This document shows, piece after piece, positions 1-10,537 of a stretch of 64,000 bases of DNA. Made by a program: the position numbers and the translations under genes. This stretch comes from Arsenophonus sp052174115 (GTDB lineage Bacteria; Pseudomonadota; Gammaproteobacteria; Enterobacterales; Enterobacteriaceae), in NCBI GenBank assembly GCA_052174115.1, contig JBQMRX010000001.1:248001-312000 (forward strand). The letters run 5' to 3'. A model generated the notes under the pieces. That model had not been told where the DNA came from. It saw only the letters and a program-made list of their open reading frames with translations, and did not search any database. Every line of letters begins with the position of its first letter. Position 1 is the stretch's first letter.

Positions 1-1
1 A

Positions 2-145
2 GTTATTTTTGCTATTGCTCGTACAATTGGTTGGATTGCTCACTGGAATGAAATGCATAATAAAAAATTAAAAATTGCTCGTCCTCGTCAATTATATACA
101 GGTAATAAACAAAAAAATTTTCATAGTAATTTAACTAAAAAATAA
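2..145 (+). CDS. gltA: Citrate synthase, C-terminal end (partial)
   Basis: The first 47 codons of the window read as the end of citrate synthase, which condenses oxaloacetate and acetyl-CoA at the entry of the TCA cycle. The peptide contains ARTIGWIAHWNEMH followed by KIARPRQLYTG, the highly conserved C-terminal segment of the type II (hexameric) gammaproteobacterial enzyme, and stops at a TAA. The gene starts outside the window. It converges with ybgI, and a shared hairpin lies between them. The reading frame is intact as far as it can be seen. Confidence 0.93.
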   Translation, partial: VIFAIARTIGWIAHWNEMHNKKLKIARPRQLYTGNKQKNFHSNLTKK

Positions 146-166
146 TTAATCATCATTTAAATAAAT

Positions 167-226
167 AAACTGTATCTTAATATTTTATTTTAAAATTAAT
201 AATTATATAAAAATAAGATACAGTTT
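167..226. terminator. Hairpin between convergent gltA and ybgI
   Basis: AAACTGTATCTTA (167-179) is exactly complementary to TAAGATACAGTTT (214-226). This gives a 13-bp stem around a 34-base AT-only interior. It sits midway between two convergent genes and could end transcription from both sides. The long loop and the short T runs make it weaker than a textbook intrinsic terminator. Confidence 0.5.
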
Positions 227-287
227 GGTAAAAATTTTTCTTATTTAATAATTTCTTATTCTGATTTATATTTATTTCTTATAAAAA

Positions 288-1031
288 TTAAACAGGATTA
301 TATATGTCTATAAAAGTAACTTCAAAATTATAATTTTTATGTAACCATTTTCCTAATGCTTTAATACCAAATCGTTCTGTTGCATGATGACCTGCAGCAT
401 AAAAATGAATTCCCATTTCTCTAGCAATATGAATTGTTTGTTCAGAGGCTTCACCAGTTATAAAAGCATCAGTTCCGGCTTCAGCTGCTTTTTGAATAAA
501 ATTCTGTCCACTTCCAGTACACCAAGCAATAGTATGGATATTTTTTGGACCATTATCACCACAATATAATAGTTTACGTGCTAACCTATTACTTAAACGT
601 AACATTAAATCATCAGAAGTTATTGGTTTCTTAAATTTACCTATTGGTAATAAAGGTGTAATGTATCTATCAATTTCAACTTCCATAATATTTCCTAATT
701 GTATATTATTACCAATAATATGATGACCATCAAGTGGTAAATGATAACTATAAAGATTAATATCATTGCAAAGTAATGATTTTAATCGATTACGCTTCAT
801 ATTAAGAATATTAACAGGTTCATTTTTCCAAAAATAACCATGATGAACAATAATCGCATCTATATCTAATTTTATAGCTTCATCAAGTAATTTTTGTGAT
901 GCGGTTACGCCAGTTACTATTTTTTTTATTTTTAATCGTCCTTCAACTTGAAGTCCATTAGGAATATAATCTTGATATTTATCAATATTCAAATACGCAT
1001 TAATTAATTGTTCTAATTCAATATTATACAT
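288..1031 (-). CDS. ybgI: YbgI, Nif3/DUF34-family dinuclear-metal protein
   Basis: This 247-residue protein has the same length and layout as E. coli YbgI. The family binds two metals in a toroidal hexamer. It is annotated as 'GTP cyclohydrolase 1 type 2 homolog', but its physiological role is unsettled. The metal ligands are visible: His63-His64 in VHHGYFW, Asp101 in HLPLDGHH, and His215 and Glu219 in GHHATERFG. The C-terminal TGEASEQT segment is also conserved. The start is an ATG. It lies downstream of pgm on the same strand, 543 bases away, and converges with gltA. No damage is visible. Confidence 0.9.
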   Translation of the reverse strand: MYNIELEQLINAYLNIDKYQDYIPNGLQVEGRLKIKKIVTGVTASQKLLDEAIKLDIDAIIVHHGYFWKNEPVNILNMKRNRLKSLLCNDINLYSYHLPLDGHHIIGNNIQLGNIMEVEIDRYITPLLPIGKFKKPITSDDLMLRLSNRLARKLLYCGDNGPKNIHTIAWCTGSGQNFIQKAAEAGTDAFITGEASEQTIHIAREMGIHFYAAGHHATERFGIKALGKWLHKNYNFEVTFIDIYNPV

Positions 1032-1574
1032 ACTTATCTATTTATCTTATCTTATTTGTAAAAATAAATTACTTTTAAATAAAATTTAAAAGTATATTTA
1101 ACAATATCTTAAAGTAAAAAACTTAAATTCATATTACGATAATTTATAATATAATATTTTATTTTTTAATCAATTAATATTTTATAGATTAAATATCTTT
1201 ATGATTAACTAATTAAAAAAAATTAATTACTAATTTTTAATTATATATTATTACAGAAAATTAAAAAGCAACTAGAATTATTTTAAAAAAATAAAAGTAA
1301 CTAAAAATATAAAAATATATTATAAATGTAACAAAAATAATTTGATCTTAATGGTATTAATAATATTTAAATATAAAGTATGTTCATTTATTTAATATTT
1401 AAAGTAAAAGTTAAAAACAAATTAATTTCTATTTAGAAAAATAAATTTTTTACTAAAAAATAGGTATAATTTATATTTTAATAAGAAATCATTTATATAT
1501 AATATGATATAATTAATTACTTTTTTATTATTATTTTATAAAAATTTTTTACTTATATTAAATAATAATATTAT
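1032..1574. other. AT-rich spacer between pgm and ybgI
   Basis: These 543 bases hold no credible coding sequence or RNA gene. The only structure I see is an 11-bp inverted repeat at 1070-1094, just upstream of ybgI. In E. coli many other genes separate pgm and ybgI, so this is probably a deletion junction or eroded sequence. Confidence 0.6.
1070..1094. repeat. Short inverted repeat upstream of ybgI
   Basis: TACTTTTAAAT and ATTTAAAAGTA form an 11-bp stem around AAA, about 40 bases before the ybgI start. It could be a 5' leader hairpin or a terminator for transcription arriving from pgm. It is AT-only apart from one C-G pair, so chance is possible. Confidence 0.35.
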
Positions 1575-3212
1575 TTAATATTCAATAACTTGATTAACTA
1601 TATGAATAGCTTCTTGTTCAATTAATTTAAGATGTTCATTACTACGAAAACTTTCACAATAAATTTTATAGACTTCTTCAGTGCCTGAAGATCGAATAGT
1701 GAACCACCCATAATCTGTTATTATTTTTAAACCACCAATGGCGGCACCATTACCAGGTGCTTTGTTTAATCGAGCAATAATTGGGTCACCAGCCAACATA
1801 TTTACTGATACCATTTTAGTTGTTAATTTAGATAAAATTTGTTTTTGTTTATAACTAGCTTTAGCTTGAATACGACTATAATAAGGTTGTCCAAAATAAC
1901 ATTCAAGATCTTGATAGTGCTGTTGTGGATTTTTACCTGTTACTGCTGTTATTTCAGCTGCTAATAGACAAAGAATTATACCATCTTTATCAGTTGTCCA
2001 TGGTGTTCCATCAAATCTTAAAAAAGCAGCACCAGCACTTTCTTCACCAGCAAAACCATACTTACCATGATATAAACCATTAACAAACCATTTAAAACCA
2101 ACCGGAACTTCAATTAATTCACGTCCTAAATCAGCAACTACGCGATCAATCATCGTACTTGAAACTAATGTCTTACCTACTGCGACTTCTTTTTTCCATT
2201 CTGGTCTATGTCGAAATAGATAATCAATAGCAACAGCAAGATAATGGTTTGAATTCATTAATCCAGATGGAGTTATAATTCCATGACGATCATAATCAGG
2301 ATCATTGGCAAAAGCTAAATTAAATTTATTTCGTAAACCTAATAAGCGCTTCATTACCCAGTGCGAAGAACAATCCATTCGAATTACCCCATCATAATCT
2401 AGAGTCATAAAACTAAATGTTGGATCTATTTGTTCATTAACTAACTCTAAATCAAGTTGATAATATTCAGCAATACGTTTCCAATAATTTATTCCAGCAC
2501 CGCCTAATGGATCAACACCTATTTTTAATCTAGCTTTTTTAATCGCAGTCATGTTAATAACTTTATTTAAAGTAATTACATAAGGCTCAATAAGATCTTC
2601 TTGTTTATAGTGATGATCTTTAATAGCGACTTGGTAATTATTGCGCTGAATATCTGCTAATTGATTAGCAATGAATTGATTCGCTAGACGTTCAATTTCA
2701 GTCGTTAATAATTCATCAGCAGGTCCTCCATGTGGAGGATTATATTTAATGCCACCATCTTCTGGAGAGTTATGTGAAGGTGTAATTACAATACCATCTG
2801 CTTTCTTATCATGTTGACGATTATACTCTAATATAGCATGAGAAATAGCCGGTGTTGGTGTGAAACCATCATTTTGTTGAACAATGACATGAACACCATT
2901 AGCAATCAATACTTCAACAACCGTCATAAAAGCTGGGGTAGATAAAGCATGGGTATCTTTTCCCATTAAACACGGGCCAGTAATGCCATTTAATCGACGC
3001 ACTTCTACAATAGCCTGCGCAATAGCTAAAATATGTTGTTCATTAAAACTATTACGACAAGCGCTACCACGATGTCCTGATGTACCAAATTTAACATTAT
3101 GATTCGGATTTTTTATTTGTGGTTGTAGCGAATAATATTGTGTAATTAATTGTTTAACATTAATTAAATCACTTTGTTTGGTAGATCGCCCAGCACGTTT
3201 ATGTGATATCAA
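1575..3212 (-). CDS. pgm: Phosphoglucomutase (alpha-D-glucose-1,6)
   Basis: The enzyme interconverts glucose-1-phosphate and glucose-6-phosphate in the cytosol, feeding UDP-glucose synthesis and glycogen use. It has 545 residues against 546 in E. coli. Visible motifs are the phosphoserine loop TPSHNSP (Ser146), the Mg2+ loop DPDYDRHG (Asp304/306/308), the sugar loop GEESAGA (389-395) and a C-terminal phosphate-binding loop RSSGTEE, in which the usual Pro is Ser. The start is TTG, preceded by a good AGAGGA about seven bases upstream, and the following residues match the E. coli N-terminus. In E. coli seqA lies directly upstream; here there is only spacer. Confidence 0.96.
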   Translation of the reverse strand: MISHKRAGRSTKQSDLINVKQLITQYYSLQPQIKNPNHNVKFGTSGHRGSACRNSFNEQHILAIAQAIVEVRRLNGITGPCLMGKDTHALSTPAFMTVVEVLIANGVHVIVQQNDGFTPTPAISHAILEYNRQHDKKADGIVITPSHNSPEDGGIKYNPPHGGPADELLTTEIERLANQFIANQLADIQRNNYQVAIKDHHYKQEDLIEPYVITLNKVINMTAIKKARLKIGVDPLGGAGINYWKRIAEYYQLDLELVNEQIDPTFSFMTLDYDGVIRMDCSSHWVMKRLLGLRNKFNLAFANDPDYDRHGIITPSGLMNSNHYLAVAIDYLFRHRPEWKKEVAVGKTLVSSTMIDRVVADLGRELIEVPVGFKWFVNGLYHGKYGFAGEESAGAAFLRFDGTPWTTDKDGIILCLLAAEITAVTGKNPQQHYQDLECYFGQPYYSRIQAKASYKQKQILSKLTTKMVSVNMLAGDPIIARLNKAPGNGAAIGGLKIITDYGWFTIRSSGTEEVYKIYCESFRSNEHLKLIEQEAIHIVNQVIEY

Positions 3213-3809
3213 TTATTTTCCTCTAAACAAATAATATTAAACAGAGCAATTAAAGTTTTTACTCATATTTATTAATAAAGTTTATTTATTGTTATTAAAG
3301 AATAAAAATATATATTTATAATTTACTTTTTTAAATAATTATTTTATGATTTTTTTATAAAATTTATTTATTTAAATTTATATAGAACAAATTAAATATA
3401 CATAAAATCAATAATTTTTATTCTTTTAATTATATAATTTAGTTATTTTTAATATTACTACTATAGTATATATCAAAAAGATTATCTGAAATATATAACT
3501 AATCAATATTAAATTCTAATAAATATTAAAATATGTTAGATTAGTTTTTACCTACATTCTCTTAATATATATAAAAACAAAATAATAAATATTTTAATTA
3601 TTTTATTTAAATTTTTTAAAAACTTTATAATTTTAATTTTTGATTAATATATTAATAATTAAATGATTTTTAAATTTTATTAAAATAAAATATCTTTATT
3701 TATAGAAAATATAATTTATTATTTTTGTTATTAGAAAAAAAATATAACATTTTAATAAATAATTTAAAAAATTATTTTATATTTATAAAATTAATACTCG
3801 AAATCTTAT

Positions 3810-3833
3810 TATCTTTTTATTAATAAAAAGATA
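3810..3833. repeat. Perfect 24-bp palindrome
   Basis: Arms TATCTTTTTATT and AATAAAAAGATA are exact reverse complements with no loop. It lies inside the gene desert with no gene nearby. A fossil terminator is one possibility and chance in AT-rich DNA is another. Confidence 0.4.
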
Positions 3834-4553
3834 CTTTTAATTAAATAATTACAGAAAATTATGCTTATTGGTATTTTTATATAAATTATTAAATTTATTG
3901 CTATGAAAATATATTTCATATTTTATTAAAAATAATTATTATATATAATAAAATTATAAAAGAAAATAAAATTTAAAAAATATAAAGTTAAATTATTTTA
4001 AAATATAATTATTTTATCTATATAAAATCTAATAAAATATTAATTTTTTAAAAAAGATTTTAACCGATGATTGTTATATCTTATACTTACATATTATTAA
4101 TATAATTATTAATAATATTAAAATTACATACATTAATAGCTAGTTTTAAAAATTTAAAAAAATTGATATAATTTTAGTAAAAATTATTTGAATTTTATAA
4201 AAAAATTTTTAATTATCAAGATTCTCATTAGTTAAAAATAGACCAAAAAATAGTTTAGTTTTTAAGTTTATTTTTTGATAAGTACATTTATAAAAATTAT
4301 ATATTAATTAGTAATGGTTATAAATATATTAAAGCAATAGATATACTTTCTAATATTTTTATGGATATTCAAATAATCTAATTTATAAAGAAATATATAA
4401 TATTAGTTTTTTTAATTATTTCAGTTTGACTTTTTAATGTTATATTAACACACATAATTTATAGGTGATCTATTAATTATTTATAAAAAATTATATATGT
4501 TTTAGTAATTAAAAAATAAATTTTACTCTTAAAATTATTAATAACTTATATTT

Positions 4554-4583
4554 CATACAAAAATTATATATAATTTTTGTATG
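4554..4583. repeat. Perfect 30-bp palindrome
   Basis: CATACAAAAATTATA (4554-4568) is followed immediately by its exact reverse complement TATAATTTTTGTATG (4569-4583). The two C-G pairs per arm make chance less likely than for an A/T-only palindrome. No gene lies within 1.3 kb. Confidence 0.5.
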
Positions 4584-5727
4584 TTAGAAATTATATTATT
4601 TTAATTAATAATTAAGTAATTAATATATAACATTCTTTAAAATTAATCATTTTTTTATTTTTAATATTTTTAGATAAAAAATATATTTTTTTAAAATTTA
4701 ATTTATTTTTTAAAAAAATATTTTTAATAAATAAACTATCATTAATATTTATTTAATATTTATCTAATTCAATTAATTTATCGATGAATAAAATATTATA
4801 ATATTTCTACATATAATTTAATAAAAATTAAGCATTATTAATAATACTTTTAATGAACATACTGAATATAATTTAAAATAATTATCTAATATATATATTA
4901 ATAATAATATTAAATTATTATTAAATTTTATTATTTTAATGATGTTTTAAAAAAAATATAAATACTTATTATTATTAATAAAAAATAAATAATTTATTCG
5001 ATGTTTTTAATTAATTAAAAACAAAAGAAAATATATTAACAAAAGAATTAAAAACATTATTTTTTTAAAATAAATTTTAATAAAATTTATTTAATTAACA
5101 ACAATTAATTTTATTATTATATTATATAATATATATGTTATACAATAAAAATATTTTGTATATAACTAGATATAATAAATAATATTATTTTTACTAATAA
5201 ATAATTTTTAATTAAGTTCACTTTTTATAAATAGCTATAAATATAGTACTTATTCTTTTATTTTTTAATAATAATATATTTATTTTTAATGAGATAATTT
5301 TTATATTTAATTTTTAATCTAAAATCCATTTTTATAAAAATAAAATTTATCTTTAATATTAACTTAATAATTATTGATATTATTAGTTAGATTAATAATA
5401 TTTATAAAGTTGATAAATTTTCTATAATTAATAAAAAGAATAAGTGGTTAAATTCAATAATTATGATATGTTATTTAACATAAATAATATTTATATTGAA
5501 TATTAATGTTAATAAATAAAATTAACTAATAAAATTAATATTTTCAAATATAATCAAGTTTTTGATTTGTTTTTTAGTAGTTGTTTTTTAATATTATTTA
5601 ACTAATAATATATTTATTTATTAATTATATTATACTATTGGTTAGTAAGTATTTTTATATTATTAAGATACAATTAAAATAAATTTATTAAATTTTATTA
5701 ATATTTATTTTTTTTAAAATAAATTAA

Positions 5728-5765
5728 TTTTTGATAATTAAGCTCTATAGCTTAATTATCAAAAA
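5728..5765. repeat. 17-bp stem-loop with terminator-like shape
   Basis: TTTTTGATAATTAAGCT (5728-5744) and AGCTTAATTATCAAAAA (5749-5765) are exact reverse complements around a four-base loop, CTAT. The A/T ends would give a U-rich tail on either strand. No gene ends nearby, so it may be a terminator that has outlived its gene. Confidence 0.5.
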
Positions 5766-5954
5766 ACCAATTATTTATGTTAAATAAATAATCAAAAAAC
5801 ATTAAATACAAGTAATTAAACATGATAATAATTTATAATAACTAAAATTAAAAATTAATTAATATATTATAATAGTAATAAATATTAGTAAGTTAAATAT
5901 AAAAATAAAGAATAATAAAATAAAATAAATGATTATTAATATGGTTATTAAAAA

Positions 5955-5994
5955 TTTGATGAATTTTAGAAAATTATTCTAATGTTTCATCAAA
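5955..5994. promoter_or_regulatory. Two-part hairpin upstream of fldA
   Basis: TTTGATGAA (5955-5963) pairs with TTCATCAAA (5986-5994), and inside it TTAGAA (5966-5971) pairs with TTCTAA (5977-5982). This gives about 15 bp with a small internal bulge and a five-base loop. It ends about 120 bases before the fldA start. It could be a leader structure or the terminator of a lost upstream gene. Confidence 0.4.
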
Positions 5995-6115
5995 ATAAAA
6001 TTTATTTAATTATTTATTAATCAATAGTTATCTTCATCTTCTTTAATATATTAATAATTAGTAAGGGGTAAGATAACAAATAATTCAAATTAAAATTAAA
6101 AGGTTTATTTATTTT

Positions 6116-6640
6116 ATGAAAATAATAGGTATTTTTTTTGGAAGTGATACTGGTAATACAGAAAATATTGCAAAAATGATTCATGAAACTCTTGGCTGCG
6201 CTGAAATTTATGATATTGCTAAAACTAGTAAGGAGGATATTGAAGCATTTGATGTTTTATTATTCGGTATTTCTACTTGGTATTATGGTGAAGCCCAATG
6301 TGATTGGGATGATTTTTTCCCAACATTGAAAAAAATTGATTTTACAGGTAAATTAGTAGGTATTTTTGGTTGTGGTGATCAAGAAGATTACACAGAATAT
6401 TTTTGTGATGCCATGGGCATTCTAAAAAATATTATTGAACTTAATGGAGCCACTCTTATAGGTCAATGGCCAACAAAAGGTTATTACTTTGAAGCATCAA
6501 AAGGGCTTATTGATGACACTAATTTTATAGGTCTCGCCATTGATGAAGATCGACAACCAGAACTAACTGTTGAACGATTAGGAATCTGGATAAAACAAAT
6601 ATCTAAAGAAATAAATCTGCAAACTATTACTAATAAATAG
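6116..6640 (+). CDS. fldA: Flavodoxin I
   Basis: Flavodoxin is a small cytosolic FMN electron carrier. It supplies reducing power to radical-SAM enzymes (LipA and MiaB are in this window), to IspG/IspH-type reactions and to NrdI-linked chemistry. It has 174 residues against 176 in E. coli. The FMN phosphate loop GSDTGNTEN begins at residue 9, TWYYGEAQCDWDDF forms the first flavin-stacking loop and GCGDQEDYTEYFCD the second. The ATG start fits the family N-terminus, but the Shine-Dalgarno (AAAGG) is distant. In E. coli fur follows; here it is absent. Confidence 0.95.
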   Translation: MKIIGIFFGSDTGNTENIAKMIHETLGCAEIYDIAKTSKEDIEAFDVLLFGISTWYYGEAQCDWDDFFPTLKKIDFTGKLVGIFGCGDQEDYTEYFCDAMGILKNIIELNGATLIGQWPTKGYYFEASKGLIDDTNFIGLAIDEDRQPELTVERLGIWIKQISKEINLQTITNK

Positions 6641-7201
6641 ATATTAATATTTATGTATGATAGTACCTTATAAATTTTATGATAATATTAAAATATTAAT
6701 TATTATAACATTAGTTTAATATAAATGATGTTTTGTTTTTTTAAATAACCCTTTAATATTATTAAGTTTATCATTAATCTTAATATAACAAGATATGATT
6801 TTCGTAACTATTAATAATAAAATATTAAAAATAAAGAACTTAAAATAACATTTTTACGTTTAAAAAATTCTAAAATATTATAAAAACTAAAATATTATCA
6901 TATCATAATTGAAGTTTTATATAAAAACTTATTGATATAGAAAAAATTAGTTATAAAATAATTTATTGCATTTTAAATAAATTTAATAATATAAATATTA
7001 TTTATATATTATGATTATCAAGAAAATAAATTAATTTTAAATTAACATAATAATATCACAATATTAACTTAATTTACTTAGATTGTAATAAAGTTATTAA
7101 ATTATTTTTTATAAAAATTTAAAAGATTTATGATATAAAAATAATAAAGATGAAATAATTCAACTTATTTCTATTTTTTATTATTTAGTTTTTTTAATTA
7201 A
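6641..7201. other. Spacer between convergent fldA and glnS
   Basis: These 561 bases are AT-rich with no credible gene. The E. coli neighbour of fldA, fur, would be expected on the fldA side, but no Fur-like peptide can be read. No strong hairpin was found next to either stop codon. Confidence 0.5.
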
Positions 7202-8857
7202 TTATTTTGTCCATTTATCTTTTAAAGTTACAGTACGATTAAATACAAGATGTTCACTAGTATGATCATAATTATCAGCACAAAAATAACCCTCACGCTC
7301 AAATTGATATGCTATTCCAGGTTTCGCTGTAATTAAGCTTTGCTCAACAAATCCATGTCGAATCACTAAAGAATTTGGATTTATTTTATTTAAAAAATCT
7401 TCTTCTGCAGAAGGATTATGGACAGTAAATAAACGATCATATAATCTAATCTCTGCCGGAAGACTATGTAGTATACTTACCCAATGAATAACCCCTCTAA
7501 CTTTACGTCCATCAGTAGGATGTTTATTTAATGTATTAATATCATAAGTACAATAAATTGTTGTAATATTTCCTTTTATATCTTTATCAACACGATTTGC
7601 CTGTACAATATAAGCATTTCGTAAACGAACTTCTTTACCTAAAACTAAACGCTTATATTGCTGATTAGGTTCTTCACTAAAATCAGCTCGGTCAATATAG
7701 AGCTCTCGACTAAATGGTACTTGACGAGTACGCATATTAGGTTTATTTGGGTGATTAGACATAGTTAACATTTGTTCATTAAAAACCATATTTTCAATTA
7801 CTAATTTTATTGGATCTAATACTGCCATTACTCGAAGTGCATTTTTATTTAAATCATCACGAATACAAGATTCTAGTGCTGCTATTTCAATAATATTATC
7901 TTGTTTACTTATGCTAATACGACGACAAAACTCACGAATCGACATTGCTGTATAACCACGCCGACGTAAACCTGAAATAGTTGGCATTCTAGGATCATCC
8001 CAGCTTTCAACTTTATTTTCTGTCACTAATTTATTTAATTTGCGTTTTGAAATTACAGTATAAGCAAGATTTAAACGTGAAAACTCATATTGTTGTGGAT
8101 GATGATTAATTGTAATATTATCTAATATCCAGTTATATAATCGACGATTGTCTTGAAATTCTAAAGTACAAAGTGAATGAGTAATTCCTTCTAATGCATC
8201 AGAAATACAATGAGTAAAATCATACATTGGATAAATGCACCACTCATTACCTAATTGATGATGTTTAACATATTTTATTCGATATAATATTGGATCACGC
8301 ATAATAATAAAAGGAGATGACATATCAATTTTAGCGCGTAAACACGCTTTTCCTTCTTCAAATCCACCAGTTTTCATTTTGTCAAATAAATACAAATTTT
8401 GATCGATACTACGATTGCGATATGGACTATTTTTACCTAATTTTTTAAAGGTTCCTCGATATTTTTGAATTTCATTCGGACTTAATTCATCAACGTAACC
8501 TAAACCTTTTTTAATAATTTCAATAGCATATTTATAAATATTATTAAAATAATCTGATGAATATTTAACATTACCACTCCAATTAAAACCAAGCCATTTC
8601 ACATCTTCTTTAATAGAATTAATATATTTAATATCTTCTTTTATTGGATTAGTATCATCAAAACGTAAATTACATTGACCATGATAATCTTCTGCAATAC
8701 CAAAATTTAGATAAATTGATTTTGCATGACCAATATGTAAATAACCATTTGGTTCAGGTGGAAATCGAGTATATATATGAGTATACTTACCTGTAGCTAA
8801 ATCTTTATTAATAATATGATAAATAAAATTTGTTGGATAAGAACTTATCTCATTCAT
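7202..8857 (-). CDS. glnS: Glutaminyl-tRNA synthetase
   Basis: This class I synthetase charges tRNA-Gln, and its tRNA-Gln(UUG) substrate is encoded about 1.7 kb away in the tRNA cluster. It has 551 residues against 554 in E. coli. The nucleotide-binding signatures are PPEPNGYLHIGHAK (HIGH at 41-44) and VISKRKL near residue 270, the GlnRS version of KMSKS. FDDTNP (67-72) and the C-terminal anticodon-binding beta barrels are present. The ATG start has AAGGAA at good spacing. Tandem Lys-Arg-rich stretches seen elsewhere in AT-biased genomes are modest here, and the frame is intact. Confidence 0.96.
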   Translation of the reverse strand: MNEISSYPTNFIYHIINKDLATGKYTHIYTRFPPEPNGYLHIGHAKSIYLNFGIAEDYHGQCNLRFDDTNPIKEDIKYINSIKEDVKWLGFNWSGNVKYSSDYFNNIYKYAIEIIKKGLGYVDELSPNEIQKYRGTFKKLGKNSPYRNRSIDQNLYLFDKMKTGGFEEGKACLRAKIDMSSPFIIMRDPILYRIKYVKHHQLGNEWCIYPMYDFTHCISDALEGITHSLCTLEFQDNRRLYNWILDNITINHHPQQYEFSRLNLAYTVISKRKLNKLVTENKVESWDDPRMPTISGLRRRGYTAMSIREFCRRISISKQDNIIEIAALESCIRDDLNKNALRVMAVLDPIKLVIENMVFNEQMLTMSNHPNKPNMRTRQVPFSRELYIDRADFSEEPNQQYKRLVLGKEVRLRNAYIVQANRVDKDIKGNITTIYCTYDINTLNKHPTDGRKVRGVIHWVSILHSLPAEIRLYDRLFTVHNPSAEEDFLNKINPNSLVIRHGFVEQSLITAKPGIAYQFEREGYFCADNYDHTSEHLVFNRTVTLKDKWTK

Positions 8858-10278
8858 TATAATAATTCCTTAATGTAAAAATATTAATTTTAATAATACT
8901 TTTATTATTTATAAGTTTTAAATTAAAAAATAATTGTTTATTAATTAATATTAGATTTTATTAAATTTAATTTCTATTGATTAAAAATTATTATTAAAAA
9001 TTTATTATTAAATTGTTTGTTTTCTTTAGTTATTGTTCTAAAATGTTATTTTATTTATATATAATATATTTTTTATTATTATTCTGATATTTTATCATAA
9101 TTTATAATTATTAATATATTTTGAATTTTTATTTTATATTTTTATATAAAATATAAAATTAATCTTTTAAAAATTTATATGTTGTATTAGAATAATAATG
9201 AATTATAATTTGCAATAAAATGTTATCTGGTAATTACTAAAATAAAAATTATATAATTATCTTTGTTTATCTTTAGTAATTAATTTACACAATAAATATC
9301 TAAATATTTTTCTAATAAAATTATATTAATTTTAATATGCATATAATTTATTTAATATTTAGCATTAATGTACAATTAAATCATCAGGTAATTATTTTAA
9401 TTAAACAATGTATAATAACTATTATTACTTAATTAATTTACGATATTAAAGTTTTATAGATAAAAAACCTATATTTTTATACAAATTATTTTTTATAAAG
9501 AATTAAAAATTTTTTTATTTAAGATTGAATTAATTAATAATAAAACTTATCGATTATACAATAAAACGCTTATATTTATATTCTTCTTTTAATATAAATA
9601 AAATAACACCTAAAATAAATAATTATTTATTAAAGTAATCTGCTAATTTTTAAAAAAAATAAATAGTAATTAAATTAAACAAACAAATTTTTTTATTAAA
9701 ATTGTTTCAATTATTATTATTTTATTTAATTTAAAAAAATAATTTCGTTTTAAAAATAAAAAACTAAAATCCATTTATATTTACTATATAGATTTTATGA
9801 AAATATAAGAATTAAAATGCTTTATAATAATTTATAGAATATATTGTATAATAATATATAATTTATTTTTTAATATTTTTCTTGAATTAAACTTCTATAT
9901 TAAATTAAAAATTATTGAAATATATCTATTGAAAAATAGTAGATTTTTAATCTACTTATTTATTATTATATATAATATAGAAATTTTTAATGAGATTAAA
10001 ATTTATATTTTAATTAAAAATTTTTTATATAAATATCAATTATTAATTATTATAAATAATATAATTAATCTAGATTAATTGGTTTTTTATTTTTGTAACT
10101 AAAATAAATTACCTAATAGGTTTTAATATTATTTTATTTGAATAAGATAATAAAATTTAAATTATCATTTATTTAAATATAAAAATATTATGATGTATTT
10201 TTTTATATTTAACATATCAAAACATTTTTAATCAAAAATAAATAAATAAATATTTTTATAAAAAATATAAAAAATAAT
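8858..10278. other. 1.4-kb spacer upstream of the tRNA cluster
   Basis: No gene is recognised. It includes an AT-only 12-bp stem-loop (9131-9159) and a short stem at 9938-9956 (AGTAGATT/AATCTACT around TTT). The 3' end leads into the tRNA promoter. In E. coli, chitoporin-related and nag genes lie near glnS; no traces can be read. Confidence 0.5.
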
Positions 10279-10307
10279 TTGACGATTTTGATTAATATAC
10301 GCATAAT
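10279..10307 (+). promoter_or_regulatory. Sigma-70 promoter of the tRNA cluster
   Basis: TTGACG (10279-10284) and CATAAT (10302-10307) are separated by exactly 17 bases, close to the consensus TTGACA-N17-TATAAT. Transcription would start about 27 bases before tRNA-Met. The region between -10 and start is A/T-rich rather than the GC-rich discriminator typical of stringently controlled stable-RNA promoters. Confidence 0.75.
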
Positions 10308-10340
10308 GAAATTTTTTAAATATAAAAAATTGATAAAAAC

Positions 10341-10414
10341 GGCTACGTAGCTCAGTTGGTTAGAGCACAGCTCTCATAATGCTGAGGTCACAGGTTCAAT
10401 TCCTGTCGTAGCTA
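10341..10414 (+). tRNA. tRNA-Met (CAU), elongator type
   Basis: The 74-base cloverleaf matches E. coli elongator tRNA-Met closely. The acceptor GGCTACG pairs with CGTAGCT, leaving a G1-U72 wobble. The anticodon loop is CTCATAA and the T-arm is ACAGG/CCTGT. In the anticodon stem, CAGCT against TGCTG leaves a U-U mismatch next to the loop (31-39). CCA is not encoded, because A73 is followed by CTT. It is the first gene of a three-tRNA operon equivalent to a reduced E. coli metT-leuW-glnU locus. Confidence 0.95.
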
Positions 10415-10426
10415 CTTATGTAGTTT

Positions 10427-10508
10427 GTGGGAGTGGCGAAATTGGTAGACGCACCAGATTTAGGTTCTGGCGCTGTAAAGTATGCGAGTTCAAATCTCGC
10501 CTCCCGCA
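10427..10508 (+). tRNA. tRNA-Leu (UAG)
   Basis: This is a class II tRNA with a long variable arm. The acceptor GTGGGAG pairs with CTCCCGC with one U2-G71 wobble. The anticodon stem CCAGA/TCTGG encloses TTTAGGT with anticodon UAG. The T-arm is GCGAG/CTCGC. The 3' CCA is not encoded. Only 12 bases separate it from tRNA-Met, so the two must be cut from one precursor. It corresponds to E. coli leuW. Confidence 0.95.
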
Positions 10509-10537
10509 TTATTTTTATAAAAATTATTTATATTCTT

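Larger units (their letters stand above)
3213..6115. other. 2.9-kb gene desert between divergent pgm and fldA
   Basis: There are no open frames with recognisable protein similarity and no RNA gene. Base composition is far more AT-rich than in the flanking genes. It contains four notable palindromes or hairpins (3810-3833, 4554-4583, 5728-5765, 5955-5994), which may be terminators left by erased genes. In E. coli, seqA and ybfF lie near here next to pgm and fldA; no readable remains of either were found. Confidence 0.6.

Noticed and set aside
384..569. 61-codon open frame on the plus strand
   Set aside because: It is antisense inside ybgI, with no similarity of its own; a shadow of the real gene.
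3213..3260. Possible seqA C-terminal remnant upstream of pgm
   Set aside because: One minus-strand frame reads KNFNCSV before a stop, faintly like the KVCGTI end of SeqA, but nothing upstream supports it.
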